Shown here: positions 1 through 12,990 of the stretch, one piece after another
How the letters are laid out: the number at the start of each line of letters is the position of its first letter
Numbering within the stretch: the stretch's first letter is position 1
Source: Pardosa pseudoannulata
Lineage: Eukaryota; Arthropoda; Arachnida; Araneae; Lycosidae
Assembly: GCA_032207245.1 (NCBI GenBank)
Contig: CM063509.1
Span: 56,534,426-56,598,425 of the forward strand
DNA: 64,000 nt
Direction of reading: 5' to 3'
Made by a program: the position numbers and the translations under genes
Notes under the pieces: model-generated
Seen by the model: only the letters and a program-made list of their open reading frames with translations
Databases searched by the model: none
Told to the model about the DNA's origin: nothing

Positions 1-260
1 AAAAATTATGAAAATATTTTTCGGGTTTCAAATGTTGATTCCAGGCAATTCTATATATATTTTTTCAAGAAATTAAAATTAAAACATAATAATTAAACTC
101 AGTTTAATTTTCTTATCTGAAACTTTAATGGATAAAACTCAAATTTTGATACACATAAATAGCTGACATAGATGTGTAACTATTTAAGCATAAAAACTAT
201 ATGATATCTAACAATGAGGCTGGATGTGCGTAGAACACACTTTTTGTATGAGTTCCTTAC
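1..260 (-). other. Intron downstream of exon 23 (incomplete)
   Basis: AT-rich intron sequence following the donor of exon 23 (AGG|gtaagg). The next exon, expected to carry IVS3, is not present before position 1. No other feature seen. Confidence 0.8.
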
Positions 261-371
261 CCTGACTCCATATGCAGCCAACTTGAGCGAGCATTCAAGG
301 GTAAAGAGTGCAGTGAAGGCCGCATTCATGTAGTGCAGGGTGTTCTTGAATATCTCACTTTGTTTGTAAAA
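261..371 (-). CDS. cac: Cav2 exon 23: IVS2 segment
   Basis: 111 nt, phase 0 to 0, 37 residues from FYKQSEIF to KLAAYGVR. Contains the IVS2 helix (MNAAFTALFTLECSLKL), with the acidic residue in LFTLECSLK that family members use to pair with S4 charges. Acceptor is ttgtccag|TTT and donor AGG|gtaagg. It joins directly to exon 22 (LLLMMK|FYKQSE), matching the family order IVS1-S2. The gene continues beyond position 1 toward IVS3. Confidence 0.92.
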
Positions 372-1421
372 CTGGACAAAACACAAAAGCAATCACATGT
401 CTGCATTATCTATTCATAGGCAGTGTTGTGGCGGTAAAGGCAATCAGGGCATACAGCTTAGTAGGAAATGCAAAACCACATAACAGACAGCACAGAATAA
501 ATAAACTGGAGAAAGCCAAAATAAGGATATGATATGGTTCCAATGCTGTGGAACTCTGAATATGCACCAATAACAAACAATGATTCATCCTTCGGAAACA
601 GGAGCTGAAGTTGCATGTTTTACATATATACAAATATACTATACAAATAAGTCTTTACAGATCATACACATTAAATACTACTATACAATTTGATTTTAAA
701 ATTCATCATTCAAAAGTGAGTGACATGTTTTATGACAACAATAAAGATCTAAATCCAGATTCAACTGCAATGGAGTAAATAAAACAAAAATACCACATAA
801 GTGGAATAATATATCTATAATTTGCAGGAAATGTATATAGAAATATTGGTAAAGAAACAACCGTTTGATAAGGAAAACTAGAACTAAAACTACAGACTAC
901 AAAATAATTCTCCAGTAATATTAGGAGATAGAATCTTATACTATCAAACATTGTGTTCATCACTGCAGATAAATCATTAATGAAAAAAATAGTTTATGTT
1001 TTCATAAATGATATTCTGTTTCTGAATATATATGCAAACCTTTTTTTACTCATGTAATAGATGACTAACTAGGAAAAAACTATGAAATGATAAAAAGGAA
1101 AATGAAAGATCAGAATGACCTAAAATAAAGAAGCAAATTTTTTCTTTTTTAAATGTATAACAATTTCTAACCTTAAATGCATATCTATAAATACACAAAT
1201 ATTATATTAGAATGGACAACAGTACATAAATCACAAAAGATAATTTTTTTTACATGATGTAAAAAATTGTTTTTTACTTTTAACAATCCTTAATGTTTTA
1301 CTATTCTTCCCCCACCCACTCAAAGAAATAAAATGAAAAATGTTATTTGAAATTTTATATAAACAGTACCACCATCATTTTTATAATTTAATTTAATTAT
1401 TAAAGCCACGAACTCAATTTG

Positions 1422-1423
<2 letters not shown>

Positions 1424-1462
<39 letters not shown>
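1424..1462. repeat. (TA)n microsatellite
   Basis: About 19 uninterrupted TA dinucleotides. Confidence 0.95.
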
Positions 1463-1466
<4 letters not shown>

Positions 1467-4400
1467 TGTTAAATATAATATACAAAGCATGGTCTTTTAT
1501 TGGTTATATAGCTTGTTATAAGCCTCTAGCTGTATCAGCTATTTACTCTAGCAAATCCTTGCCTTTGTGCCCTCATTATCAATCTTAAACAACTGCAGGA
1601 ATTTTGTCACAGGATCTAGTAATTTGCTGCATGTTTTATTTCTTATACTCAGTCAATTAATCCTCTAATGTCAGCTTACAAGCTAAACATGAAACACTAG
1701 CTTTGAATATGCAGCCAAGCTTTAAAATATTTATAGTTTAATATAAATATATTTTAATCATTTGAATAAACATATCAGCTCACAAACACAACATACATAA
1801 TTCGTTATATTTCGCCATTTAAACATCATTATATTGACTTGAATGACTCTTAAGATGCTCCTTAATTAGATTTATTATTCATTTTCTTCACTTTTGGTTT
1901 ATTGCTAACATCCACTCCCACAGACTAAAGTATTCCCGATTTAAATATTATGCAATTTAATTTTAGCTTTAATGAGAGAAAATAGTTTTTGTCTTTTTTA
2001 ATCTACAAAAATCACTTGTTGATAATTCTATTAATTTCCATACAGGCAACACTATCACTTGTGACAGAGAAACCAAGATATCTAAAGAAAAATACTTCCA
2101 AATGTATAATCTTTGGTAAAAAAGATGATCAAAGCCATACCATTAATTCTTTAATTATATGCATTTAAATTGGTATTTAACTCATAATATGAACAAAATT
2201 ATTTTTAAATAAAATTTTTTAAAAATTATGGAAATAAAATCCAACATTTGTTATAAGAATTAATCGTTAAAGTAATATTTGGCTTCAAAATTGCATTAAT
2301 AGAAATAAAGTTAATGCAGAAAACTTAAATATAAAATGAACAATCATATAATACAAAAACAATAAATTCCTACAAATACAGAAAATCTACATAAATGTAG
2401 AAATAATTCACAAAATAACAGTTAAATGAGCCCTTTTACTATTTTATCACTTATTTTTGTCCAGATATCTAAGTAAATTTTAATTATTTTCTGTCACATT
2501 TTTAAGAATGTTAAATTTTTTAGAAAGAGATGCATATACTTGATTATTGAAATGACACCTATACCAGGAAAATAGCATAATGGTTTTAGATAACTCACAA
2601 AACAAATACAACAATATACATGAAATACTACACAAAATAGTTTAGAATTGAAAAAAAAAATTAAGCACTGCTTGTAATAAACATATACACTTAGGTAAAG
2701 TTAATGCTATAACATTTTGTGCTTCTTTAGAAGGTTTCAATTCATGAATGCTATAATTAAATAAGACTAAAAATATTAATAAATGTGTAAAATAATTAAA
2801 GTCTTACAAAGAAATTGAAACTAAAACTCCATTTCTATTCATTATTTTATTAGCAGAATAAAATAAAACAGGAAAGACAGTTCTTGCTTAAAACCAATAA
2901 TTAGTCTGGATAATTTAGAAACATACTCAAGATTAAGCTCAGTGGTAAATTAATTCAGAATTTTTAAGTGTTCCTTATGAAAGCAATTGAATGCAGAATA
3001 AATAAATATATATTTCGTTTATGTTGATAAAATTATTAATAGAAGTTAATAAAGTCATCATATTAGAACAGCTTATACTAATAGAGTAAGAGAAAAGATA
3101 TAAGGTATACAATAAACATATAATACCAGTGTCCTCTATTATAGCCTCCTAAATAATCTTCTTAAATTCAACTATACATATTAAGTCAGTCATTTGTGAA
3201 AAGGAAAATACCAACAATTAATATACTAATTAGTTTGCCAAGAAAAATTAAACTGTAGATATGATTAATAATAAAATTTTCCTTTTATGCAATTGTCTTT
3301 GGTACAAACAAAGCTTCTCCTTGTAATACCATTACTGTTACCATACCATTAGAAACTAATTTCTCCCCAACTGTGATTTTTTTAAAGGTATAAACTAATT
3401 AAGAAACCTTTGGGCAGAAATAGTAAATAAAAGAGACCAATGCATAAAATGCATAAAACAGGTTTGAAGCTTAAGAGCTTTTTCCATAGTGCTAGATAGA
3501 GTAAGGTTCCTTCTTCTCTATATAACTACTACTGCCTTATCCTTATGGCTCTATGGTCAGTGACAGTTTTTCTTTTCCTACACACTGAAGAAATTTCTGG
3601 AACTCCAAAACAAGTATATGTTTTATATAGTTTTTTTAAAATCTGTATTTTATATTTTGGTCTTTATTATTTACTATTTTAAAGTTGATTTTATAAATGA
3701 TTTAGGAACAATAAGAATTATATATAACTTATCTGTATAAGAAATGCTGAAATTTAAGGATAATTAGTTTGTAAAAATTAATAATCTTATATTAAAAAAC
3801 AGAATATTTGAAATTAACAAGATAAATTTTACCAAATCTTAGCATGCCTTCTATTAGATGGAAAAATAAGCAGATACAACTTATAGAGGAACTTTTACCT
3901 TGCAGCAAAAAGGCTATAATGTAACTTTTTAAAAACATGTAATCTAAAAATTATAGCTTAAGGTAGCTGTTTTGGTTAATATTTCTAGTGATTTAACAGC
4001 ATCAACAACTATGATGTTTTAATTAATTTTAAAAAGAGAGAAATAAGCCTGTATACAGCTGTTACATGAGAAATTAGTCTTCTAAAAATGATCTTCTCAA
4101 AAATAAAAATAAATAAACAAATATAAAATAATTTCAAAGCAATTTGCTTTTAAGAAAGTTCATCTTTTTTAAACATATATTCATTTCAAAAATATCTTTG
4201 CATTTTAATAGGTTCAGTTTCGTGAGATATAAAATGGTTTTGGTGAATGGTTATTTTAGAATGCTGCATAAAAACGTCCTCTAATGCACAGTAATAGCAC
4301 ACATCTCATTAAAGAATTATTACACAATCATACAAATATTTGACATGATCTCAAAATATAATTTTTTTATGTACTTTAATGCATGTACACTAGTTATACT

Positions 4401-6089
4401 TATGTAAAAACATAAATAGCTTCAAACCAGAAAAAAAAATTAAATGGATCAAAAGTTGTCATTCAAAATTCAAAAATAATTTTATATAAACCAATACCCT
4501 AACACAGAACAGATTTTAAAGATATATACTGAAAATTAAAAATTCTTGATCTAAAATCTAAAAGAAAAAATAATTACTTCTGAAATCTGAACAAACAAGT
4601 GTGTCTTATGTGAAATTCAGTGAAGAGTAAAGAAAATGGAGATAACTCTGGAACAAAGCTAGAGGATCCTACAATATCAAAACTTGAATATTGTTCAAAA
4701 AATGTGAATAGTTCAGGCAAGTATACTTCACTACCTAAAGTCATGCTTTAGTAAATCCATACATGCAAATTATATGAAGTTATATATAGTAGAAATATAT
4801 ATTAAATGGTTAAAAGCTATATATAACAATAAAAAAATCTAAAAGAGGTGAAAAAGTTAACTATTGCTTACACATTTAAAAAGGCATAAGCTAATAAAAA
4901 TACTAATTTACTTCTTATATAATTAAATCATTAATCTTACTTTTGTATAACTTTTTCCTATATATGAAAAATTATTAAAAACTGTCAATAAATTATAGAA
5001 ACCATGATAATTATTATAATATAAAATGACATTGAGTATTATGCAGAACTAGCTATTTTAGTAAAAAATAAGCAAGTTACTATAAGTGTTTAAGATTTTT
5101 TTTTTTTCAAATTTCAAGTTTAATAAAATGTGCATCAAAGAACTTTTTTTAAGCACTGTATGAACTCTGCATGTAATAATTTGAAGTGTATATAAAAAAA
5201 TTATAATTAACCCATTAATATCCAATTTATTTCTGATGATTATATAGCAATGAATATTTTTTTTAATTACATGGACTGCAAAAAATAAAACAGTATGAAA
5301 TTGAAATTATAGCCCTCCCCATCAATGGCTTGATGTCATTTCAAACATCATAGGATGCCATTCATAAAAAAAAGAGAGAAATTTTGCAATATGAGATTTA
5401 TTTGCTATCGCTGCAAACCCAGTTCTGTACAGTGAAGCTTAATAATGGAGAAAGCTAATTATTACAATCTCAGTTGACATACCTGCTGAAATTCAGGTTT
5501 CAGGCTTAAAAAATCCTAAAATGTCAATCCAAATGATAAATTTATAAATAGTAGCAGTCATTTAAAAATTTTAGGAAGGTTTTATACAATTGTCATATAT
5601 CCTTTGCTTAACAGAAAAACTTGTTCTGAAAAAACAAAAAAATTCTATAAACTATTTTTAACTATCCTCGATACTAGGCATTAATAGGCTAAAAAATTTA
5701 AAACCTAGCAATATATATTCGGTTAGTAGTGTTACAACCTGAACTTTATTACATAAGAGCCCATTAGAATGAAATTCATAATTTTAATTTTAAACAGCCA
5801 TATAGGTATATGCCAGCAATGGGATTCAAACCTTGAGCCAAAAAGACATTTACCTAAAGATAAGGCTCCACATGTTAGATCACTGTCCAGTTTCTGCAGC
5901 ATAAATTTTATTTTTACCTTGTAACTTCCTATACTAACTATAATAATTAAAATGAATTTTCAGGAAGAGACTACCCCAAAATGTACATCACTAGCCAAAT
6001 TTACCAAACAACAATTATACCAAAATTTATAATCATTAATAACTTAGCATTAGAAATATAGTTAGTAGATGCTTAAGGAGAATAATAAA

Positions 6090-6215
6090 AAAGTTAAGAG
6101 TAGATGATGGTTGAAGAGATATGTTCTGCTTTTTTGTACTGAATTCTGTGAGTTTGAATCCTAGTAGTAGCATGGATTCTCATAGCCATTTAAATGAACT
6201 GGTTTTCTCCAGTAA
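6090..6215 (+). repeat. Degenerate tRNA-Arg-like SINE, head on + strand
   Basis: Contains gagtttgaatcctag followed by gcatggattctcatagccatt. This is the B box and body of the SINE family seen at 11654, read in the opposite direction. It is the only copy in the window I see with the tRNA head toward low coordinates. Decayed; boundaries approximate. Confidence 0.5.
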
Positions 6216-7269
6216 TAACTGATAGATCTCAGTCAAATTAGATCATTTGTGGGAAAATGTTTACTATAGTGCCCCGAATCATACAAGTAAAGTAAACATC
6301 AAATTTGTCAATCCATACTACAATAATAAAATAGATTGTAAATGTATGTGCCATATGACAGCATCCAAACAAATATATTGAAAATTTTAACATTGGATAA
6401 ATACATCTGTAGAAATGAGTCTAAGCCAAAATTCAAAAATTTGAATTTGTTTTATTCAATGATTTTTTGAATTTTTCACCTTTTTTATGCAACAAAAATG
6501 CAAATTCCAGCTAGAAAGAAATTCTCACAATTTTTATCCATATGCCACTTGAATAACCACAAAAGGAAGCATAAGAAAATTTAAAGTTTAAACTTGTAAA
6601 ATAATTTTCATCCCCTTAAAAGAAAAATCAGATAAAAGTTTCCCTTTTAGTCCTTTTGATTCAACCTTTGCAGCCTTCCTAATATATCAAATGACATCTG
6701 GCAAACCAATAGCCACACCAGCCTGATATCTTTCATATCATATAGGCCATCATAAACTTTGATAGCTTAATACTTAAGTCCTTTAAAAGAGTTTAGCAGT
6801 TTACTTTTTCAGTAAGGGGTTATACTGTATTCAATTTAGAAATGTTCTTCAGTTTTCCAACCTGTTTATGTATTCTGTTCATGAATAGTTTCTGAATAAT
6901 TTGACTCTCCTTTACTTTGCTGGGTGACAAGTAATAATTGTTTTTATAGATGTTTCAAATTGTTTTTTTTTTAAATATCTAGGATTGTTTTATTATGAAA
7001 ATTATATTATGTTCGTGTAACTAATAATAAAGATTTTGAATTAGTAATACTTTCAAGCAACACTTGTAATGGACAAACACCATGCAGGTATTGCTACTGT
7101 TATGTAAATTTAATTGAACTTCATTTAAATTATCATGAATTACCAAACAAATTTATGAGGATGCAATTTTCTAGGAATTTATTTGAAAAAAATTCTTAAA
7201 CTAGAAGATTTTATTTAAACAGCATATCTCTAGAACAGTTTCTAAAAATGTATATAGGTATAGATTAAA

Positions 7270-7536
7270 AAACTAAACTCCTCGGCACAACAGCCCCTAG
7301 GGGGCCAGGGCCTACGGTGCCAATCTCTGTTTCAGCCCTGGGGTGCGAAGTATATGTTCCGGTTGGTGGTCAGTCTTATGCGGAACCCCCAGTGTTTAGT
7401 TCCCAAGCATGCTTGGTCCTCAGTTTATCTACCCACTGAAGGGATGAAAGGCTGAGTGAACCTAGCCCAGCCCGGGGATTGAACCTCTGATCTGAGTAGT
7501 AGAAGCGTGAAGCGTTACCCCAACGTCACTGGGCTT
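7270..7536 (-). mobile_element. tRNA-headed SINE, second family, with 14-bp target duplication
   Basis: A GC-rich block in an AT-rich intron. Flanked by identical copies of aggtatagattaaa (7256-7269 and 7537-7550), a target-site duplication typical of LINE-driven retroposition. On the minus strand the start at 7536 carries a tRNA-like head: GCCCAGTGACG, then a B-box-like GGTTCAATCCCC. The body is unrelated to the 11.6-kb SINE family. No coding capacity. One copy only in this window. Confidence 0.75.
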
Positions 7537-9502
7537 CAGGTATAGATTAAACCTTAGTTTATATATATATACATATGTTTAAACACAGCAAAATTGATAC
7601 TACTTATATTTAACACTGATAGTGATTATTTGGTTTTAAGTACAATTCTCTTTTTACTACATGAAAACTCATTAAAACAAAACCTGCTGCTTAAAGTGAA
7701 TCCTAAATGGTTATAGATGACCATGCTTAGAATGGAAACCTATGTATTCCAATAACAAAAGGGTAGTGAACTACCTGGTGAGCTATCACACAATTCTTTA
7801 TGAAATAAAATGACATAAAAGGTAAAAATACTACAGAAATAACAAGCATTCTAGATACGACATTATGTTTCTAAATAACAGTGAATGAACATTTTGTCTA
7901 GTTTTAACATAACTTTTTGCAAAAACCTAATAATGCTTTAAACTCAATAATTCTAGTCGATGATCTTAAATCCCATGCTACCACTAGAAAAAAAAGAAGC
8001 TTTGAATGCTAACATAAATAGGTTAGACTACATACAAAATATTTTAAACTTCAATAATTCATTTCCCATTATGTCTAGAAAAATAAAAAGGTTCAATTAA
8101 AATTCTCATTCAACCATAGGTCATAAACTTTAAACTCATCTGAAATCAAAGCACTAAAGCACCTCCAGACAAAATTAGTAAAGTGCTTTCTTTCTACAGG
8201 TAGTCTGAAAAGATGGGTCTACTGCTTTAAGCAAATTCTGGATGACTATGAACTTCCATGCAAATAGTAGGATTCAAAGCTATGGACTCTGATACTGAAA
8301 GACAGTGTACTACATAGTTTAGCAATATAATCTGTTTGTAGAACATAATGGAAAAAAAGTCAAATCTAAACAATATTAATTTTAAAACAATGAATCATTA
8401 AATCTTTATTTTTAAAATATATTCTATTTTGATTCATTACATGCAAATAGCCAAAAATTTTTAAGATCTATTCATATAATATCAAATAATAGAGATGACT
8501 ACTATTGTTAAACAAAATCCATTTATAATAATTATCATAAAAACTACTTACATTTAAAATATCAACTGGATTGCAAAAGGTATTTTTATAACAGCCATTT
8601 AAAGCTGTTATAGAAACCCAAAATTAGCTTTGATAATTTAAATCTGTCTTGAAAAAGCAAATTGTATTTATCTGTCTGTAGAAGGCAAAATAAAGAAACC
8701 AAGAAACATGAATTTTTAATGAAAATATTGTATAGTCTATCAAAGTAACCCTAAATCAAAGTGACCCCCCCCCTTTTTTTTCAATTTAGTTCTATATTTA
8801 TTTGAAGTCTAAAGCCATTTTATGCTTATTTTCCCATTTTTTTAAACCTAGGTTTATCAATAAATAATTACCACATAACCATGTATGTGTATCTTTGAAA
8901 ATTTTATTTTAAATATTTTTTTCCATGAGTTTGTAAGATAGTTCATCTATTTTTAAAATTTCTAAAAAGGGGTGTTTATATTGCAACATATAAAAACTAC
9001 CATGAGTAATTTTTTTTAAATCTATACAAGTTAACAAATATTCTTCCTGTTAAATAATAAAAAAACAGTTACTTGATTTTTATGATTTTCTGACTTGAAA
9101 ATATTCTCAATTAGTTTTGCTTCATCTTTAAGCAAGCAGAGTTAACTCCATATCATTTTGATGGATGTCCATTTCCATATAAAGTAAAATGCATAACAGT
9201 AAATTTATTAAACTGGAGTTATAAGAAAAAATATGTTCTATCTAGAACTCAATATGATTCTATGATTGATACCATAATTTGACGATTCTTATTAAAAGCT
9301 AGAAGAAGAATGCTTATTCTCTAATCACGGAATTCTAAAGTAATACTTTCTTGTCCCAAGTGAAAAACTACAAATAATCTAAAATTTTAATATACTAAAA
9401 ACTAAGATCTTTAACCTCCAAGTAATTCATAATATACAACATGTTTTCTAGAGAAATTAATTGTTCCTAAAAATAAAATATACTATTCAGAGAAACACAT
9501 AT

Positions 9503-9945
9503 GTACTAATACAAATACAACTGATCATAAAACTATAAAACTATTATTTAAAACATTATATGCATACTACACAATTAACTCATAATTTATCTTATTTGCT
9601 AGTTAAGCAAGTAAATCAACAAAACATCAAAATATACCAATATCTAATTTCATTAAAAGTACTAATACACATACAATTGATCAAAACTATAAAAATAATA
9701 TTTAAAACAATATATGCATACTATGCAATTGACTTGGTATTTTTTTTATTTGCTAGTTCAGCAAATAATTCTGGAAAACATCAAAATATCTAATTTCCTT
9801 TAAAAGTACTAATACAACTTATAATAAAATTATAAGAAACATTATATGCGTACTATGCAATTAACTCAGTAATTTATTTTATTTGCTTGCTAAGCAAATA
9901 ATTCTGAAAAATATCAAAATTTACCAATATTTAGTTGTTTTTTTT
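9503..9945. repeat. Three-unit tandem repeat, about 140-156 bp per unit
   Basis: Units start at gtactaata near 9503, 9659 and 9806. Each runs through tatgcatactaYgcaatt and ttgctNgttNagcaa to catcaaaat. Units differ by substitutions and small gaps, so the array is not very recent. An open frame on the + strand (9560-9793) is made of this repeat and is not a gene. Confidence 0.8.
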
Positions 9946-10171
9946 TTTTTTAAGTATAAAGTAAAAATTTACTCCTCTAATACCAGGAATAACTACTGAA
10001 AAGGATAAATTCAAACTCTACATACCATTTATCGCAACAAGCACAAGTATATATGCATATATATATATATACCAACACACATATAAATGGATGATGAAAA
10101 TGACAATTGATACACATCAGGGCTAGAATGTACTGCTTCAAAGGACATGTTATTTAGCATACACAGTTCTA

Positions 10172-10528
10172 ATGATCAAGAGACTAATGCCAAAGAGAGT
10201 TTCAAATGCAATTTCAATAGATGCTGAGCATTTGGGGGCACTTCATGTTTCTTCAGTCGCATGCACAAAATATCAGACACCATGCAAACATAGAAAAGTG
10301 GCAGCATTATTTACACAAGAGGTAGGACACAAGTTAGTAGCTGACAGAATAATCATTACAATGCCACTCAAAATATATACTTTCATTTGCGACATTATTG
10401 TGATATCAGTAATCAGTGAACAAATTACAGGCAATTTTTTTAAATTAAAATTCATCATATCTGGAAAAATATATCATTTTTATTTTACATATGAATTGAA
10501 CAAGAAATCAAAATATAAAAAAAATTAG
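10172..10528 (+). other. Unrecognised open frame, probably not a gene
   Basis: 118-residue open frame from ATG to TAG. Its first part is less AT-rich than the surroundings and reads MIKRLMPKRVSNAISIDAEH; the tail is AT-driven lysine/asparagine/isoleucine. I recognise no domain. It may be a fragment of a decayed mobile element. Reported because it is one of the longest non-microsatellite frames outside the Cav exons. Confidence 0.15.
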
Positions 10529-10894
10529 CGTTGAATAAATTAACCTAATACTAAATCCGATAATATAAAACTTAAAACCTTTTAACACCTTTCAAAGAAA
10601 CATTTTGAATAAATTTAAAGCATTAAAATATAATAACATAACCTAATGAATATATCAAGTAAAAATAGCTTTAAAAAATGCATTATAAACTGCAAGAATA
10701 AACTAAATAAGATGTAATTACATAAAATGTTCAGAAAAAAATTAAAATTATATTAATGTAACTCAGTTTATAGTTCTCATAACTATAATGTATAATTAGA
10801 ACTACACTAAAATGAAATAAAATTGAATTGCAAGTACTAAGGAATCTTTTCTATCATAGAATGATTTAAGCATTTTTTATAAATAAATAATTAA

Positions 10895-11125
10895 CCCTCT
10901 GACTGTCAAAATTTGAGACAGAAAATGGGGATGACTTGTCTTTGTAATCACACTAAATTACATCCTTTGAAAAACTGAACAGGAAATATTAAAATCCTAA
11001 TATAAAAGAAAAAATGTAAGTTTGTTACAATTCAGAATCACAATTTACAAACTGCACATCTATGCTTTTATAAACACAAATAATATTGGGTAAATTTGTA
11101 CATATATAAGTTTGACAGCCAGAGG
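10895..11125. mobile_element. Short TTAA-type MITE (piggyBac-like)
   Basis: 231 bp with terminal inverted repeats ccctctgactgtcaaa and tttgacagccagagg. The left side is preceded by TTAA (10891-10894); the right flank is ATAA (11126-11129), one change from TTAA. Ends beginning CCC plus a TTAA target are the piggyBac pattern. No coding capacity. Confidence 0.6.
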
Positions 11126-11330
11126 ATAAGGAGAAAATAATAATATTAATAAATCAGAATACTTAGAGTAAGAGAAAAACTAGTGGAAACTAGTTCAGGA
11201 AAGAAGAAAATTATTAAAGCAGAAATATTTTACAGCCTTGTTTAATAAAACAGCTAAAAAAATAACTAGAAAGCAAATCAAAAAACTCCTAAAAAACTTT
11301 TGATGTAAACAACAAAGAACAAATAAGTAG

Positions 11331-11511
11331 GATGTCTACTGAATTGCTAAAAGTCCATTTCCTAGCATTTTTGAAGAATTCCTTAACATTTTTTTTTTTT
11401 TTAATTTAGATAAAAACTACTTATTTATATATAAATGTTATAGTTGCAAAGAACTACTTTTATTTTAACTGTTAAGAAGATATAAAAAAAATTCAAACAA
11501 GCCTAAGTTAA
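11331..11511. repeat. Dispersed repeat fragment, family shared with 52679
   Basis: Begins atgtctactgaattgctaaa and continues through a poly-T to gcaaagaactacttttatt. The same order of blocks occurs at 52679-52905. The gtRtctRctg-type start resembles the 31313/43746 hAT-like elements, but ends were not resolved. Confidence 0.5.
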
Positions 11512-11653
11512 AACGTAAAATTATAATAATTTAAATTATATTCTTGTACCTTTTCTTGTTAACAGTACTATTGATAATATGACATAAAGAAATGACTTGA
11601 GCAGTAAATTATCAATACTTAAATTCTCTTTTTATCTTATGCATTATTAATTG
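11512..11653 (+). repeat. 142-bp direct repeat, copy 1
   Basis: Identical over 142 bp to 11850-11991 (offset 338). The last 14 bp, tgcattattaattg, are also the target duplication of the SINE that follows. Confidence 0.9.
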
Positions 11654-11835
11654 GTTTGGTTTAGTTTGGTTTTGAGTGCAACGGTCTACTTTTTGCAAAA
11701 CGAGAGCTAATGAGACCGGGACCTACAGCTTAAAGCCGATTTCGAGACGCTAAGAACATCCATGCCACAGTGGGATTCGAACCCACGAACTCCAGTACCG
11801 AAGGCCAGCACCCTAACCAGTCGGCCATCGTTTGG
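11654..11835 (-). mobile_element. tRNA-Arg-like SINE, copy 1 (best preserved)
   Basis: 182 bp flanked by tgcattattaattg at 11640-11653 and 11836-11849. Read on the minus strand: a tRNA-like head with A box (ATGGCCGAcTGGTTAGGGTGC), an anticodon-arm-like cttcgg stretch compatible with TCG (Arg), and B box GGGTTCGAATCCCAC. A conserved body (GCTTTAAGC, CTCATTAGCTCTCG, AAAAAGTAGACCG) follows, ending in a short AAACC-repeat tail rather than poly-A. Pol III transcribed in such families; mobilised by an unidentified LINE. Confidence 0.85.
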
Positions 11836-11849
11836 TGCATTATTAATTG

Positions 11850-11991
11850 AACGTAAAATTATAATAATTTAAATTATATTCTTGTACCTTTTCTTGTTAA
11901 CAGTACTATTGATAATATGACATAAAGAAATGACTTGAGCAGTAAATTATCAATACTTAAATTCTCTTTTTATCTTATGCATTATTAATTG
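11850..11991 (+). repeat. 142-bp direct repeat, copy 2
   Basis: Identical to 11512-11653. Lies immediately after the 14-bp target duplication of SINE copy 1, so the SINE sits at the junction of a tandem duplication. Confidence 0.9.
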
Positions 11992-12040
11992 AATGTAACA
12001 TCTTTCTGCCTTAAAAAATTTGATTTACATATCTGTTATA

Positions 12041-12218
12041 GTTTGGTTTGGTTTAGAGTGCTACGGTCTACTTTTTGCAACATGAGAGCTAATGAGACTG
12101 GGACCTACTGTTTAAAGCTGATTCCGAATGGCTACGAACATCCATGCCAAAGTGGGATTCAAACCCACGAGCTCTGGTTCCGAAGGCCAGCACCCTATCA
12201 ATTCGGCCATCGTTTGGC
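12041..12218 (-). mobile_element. tRNA-Arg-like SINE, copy 2
   Basis: Same family and orientation as 11654-11835, with ctgttata duplicated at 12033-12040 and 12219-12226. B box slightly decayed (gggattcaaaccca on +). A short open frame crosses it but is not a gene. Confidence 0.85.
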
Positions 12219-12226
12219 CTGTTATA

Positions 12227-12401
12227 GTTTGGTTTCGTTTGGAGTGCTACAGTCTACTTTTTACTACACAATGGCTCCATGAAAACAGGACACACTGCTT
12301 AAAGCCAATTCTGAATGACTATGAACATTCATGACAGCCATGGGATTTAAACCTACTGACTTTGGATCCAAAGAGTAGCACCCTACCCATTCTGCCATTG
12401 T
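12227..12401 (-). mobile_element. tRNA-Arg-like SINE, copy 3 (older)
   Basis: Third copy in a row, same orientation, directly abutting the target duplication of copy 2. More diverged (gggatttaaacctactgac at the B-box position) and without a clear duplication of its own. Confidence 0.75.
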
Positions 12402-12749
12402 ACAGATTGATTCAGTTGGAATGGGTTCATTGTTACAGAGAGGATAAAATAAAATCATTGTGACTAATTTTCCTGGTGCATTTGTCATTTTCCTGAATTT
12501 TTTTTTCTTTTAACTTTTCTGACATTTCTGGCAAGTAGATCTCTGATATGACAAATTGGAAATTCCAAGGAATCAATTTTGAACTAAGAATTATTTCTAT
12601 CATGTAAAAAAGATCCAAGTCCAGACAGTCAAAATATATGAAGAAAGATTTATGAACTCAGAATCAGTCAGTTAAAATCTGCCTAATTATAACTACTGGC
12701 AAAAACTAAAAAACATATGTTTCAATCAATATTTAAATAGAATAAATTT

Positions 12750-12990
12750 TCGGTGACGCGTAGCCATCATAAGACTCCTTGGTTGAGCGACGTAACGAGG
12801 TGACATGTAACTGTAACTGTACTGGCACAACATTTACTGGCACGGGATATTAACAGCAGTGCATCAGTCTCTCGCCTCGCTAATGTCCCGCTAGCTGCTG
12901 CATATTTCCCTTGTGGAAATATTTGAGTGAGGTCGAAATAAATGTTAAGTTTTGGTTAACTGCCCAATCTCTTTCCTTTTGTTCAACATT
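12750..12990 (+). mobile_element. LTR-like GC island
   Basis: Abrupt rise in GC (gacgcgtagcc, ctctcgcctcgctaatgtcc) followed by a polyadenylation signal gaaataaatg near 12938 on the + strand. The mix of promoter-like GC-rich start, cagtgcatcagtctc initiator-like stretch and AATAAA is what solo LTRs look like. Terminal TG..CA and target duplication could not be fixed. It could instead be another retroposed fragment. Confidence 0.35.

Noticed and set aside
7270..7536. CpG-island-like promoter
   Set aside because: The block is bounded by a perfect target duplication and has a B box; it is a retroposon.
10172..10528. 118-residue + strand frame as a nested gene
   Set aside because: The first part has near-normal composition but there is no recognisable domain, and the second half is AT-driven. 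Kept only as a low-confidence entry.
11654..12218. Functional tRNA-Arg genes at the SINE heads
   Set aside because: Acceptor stems do not pair, each copy is joined to the same body and tail, and each is flanked by a target duplication, so they are SINEs.
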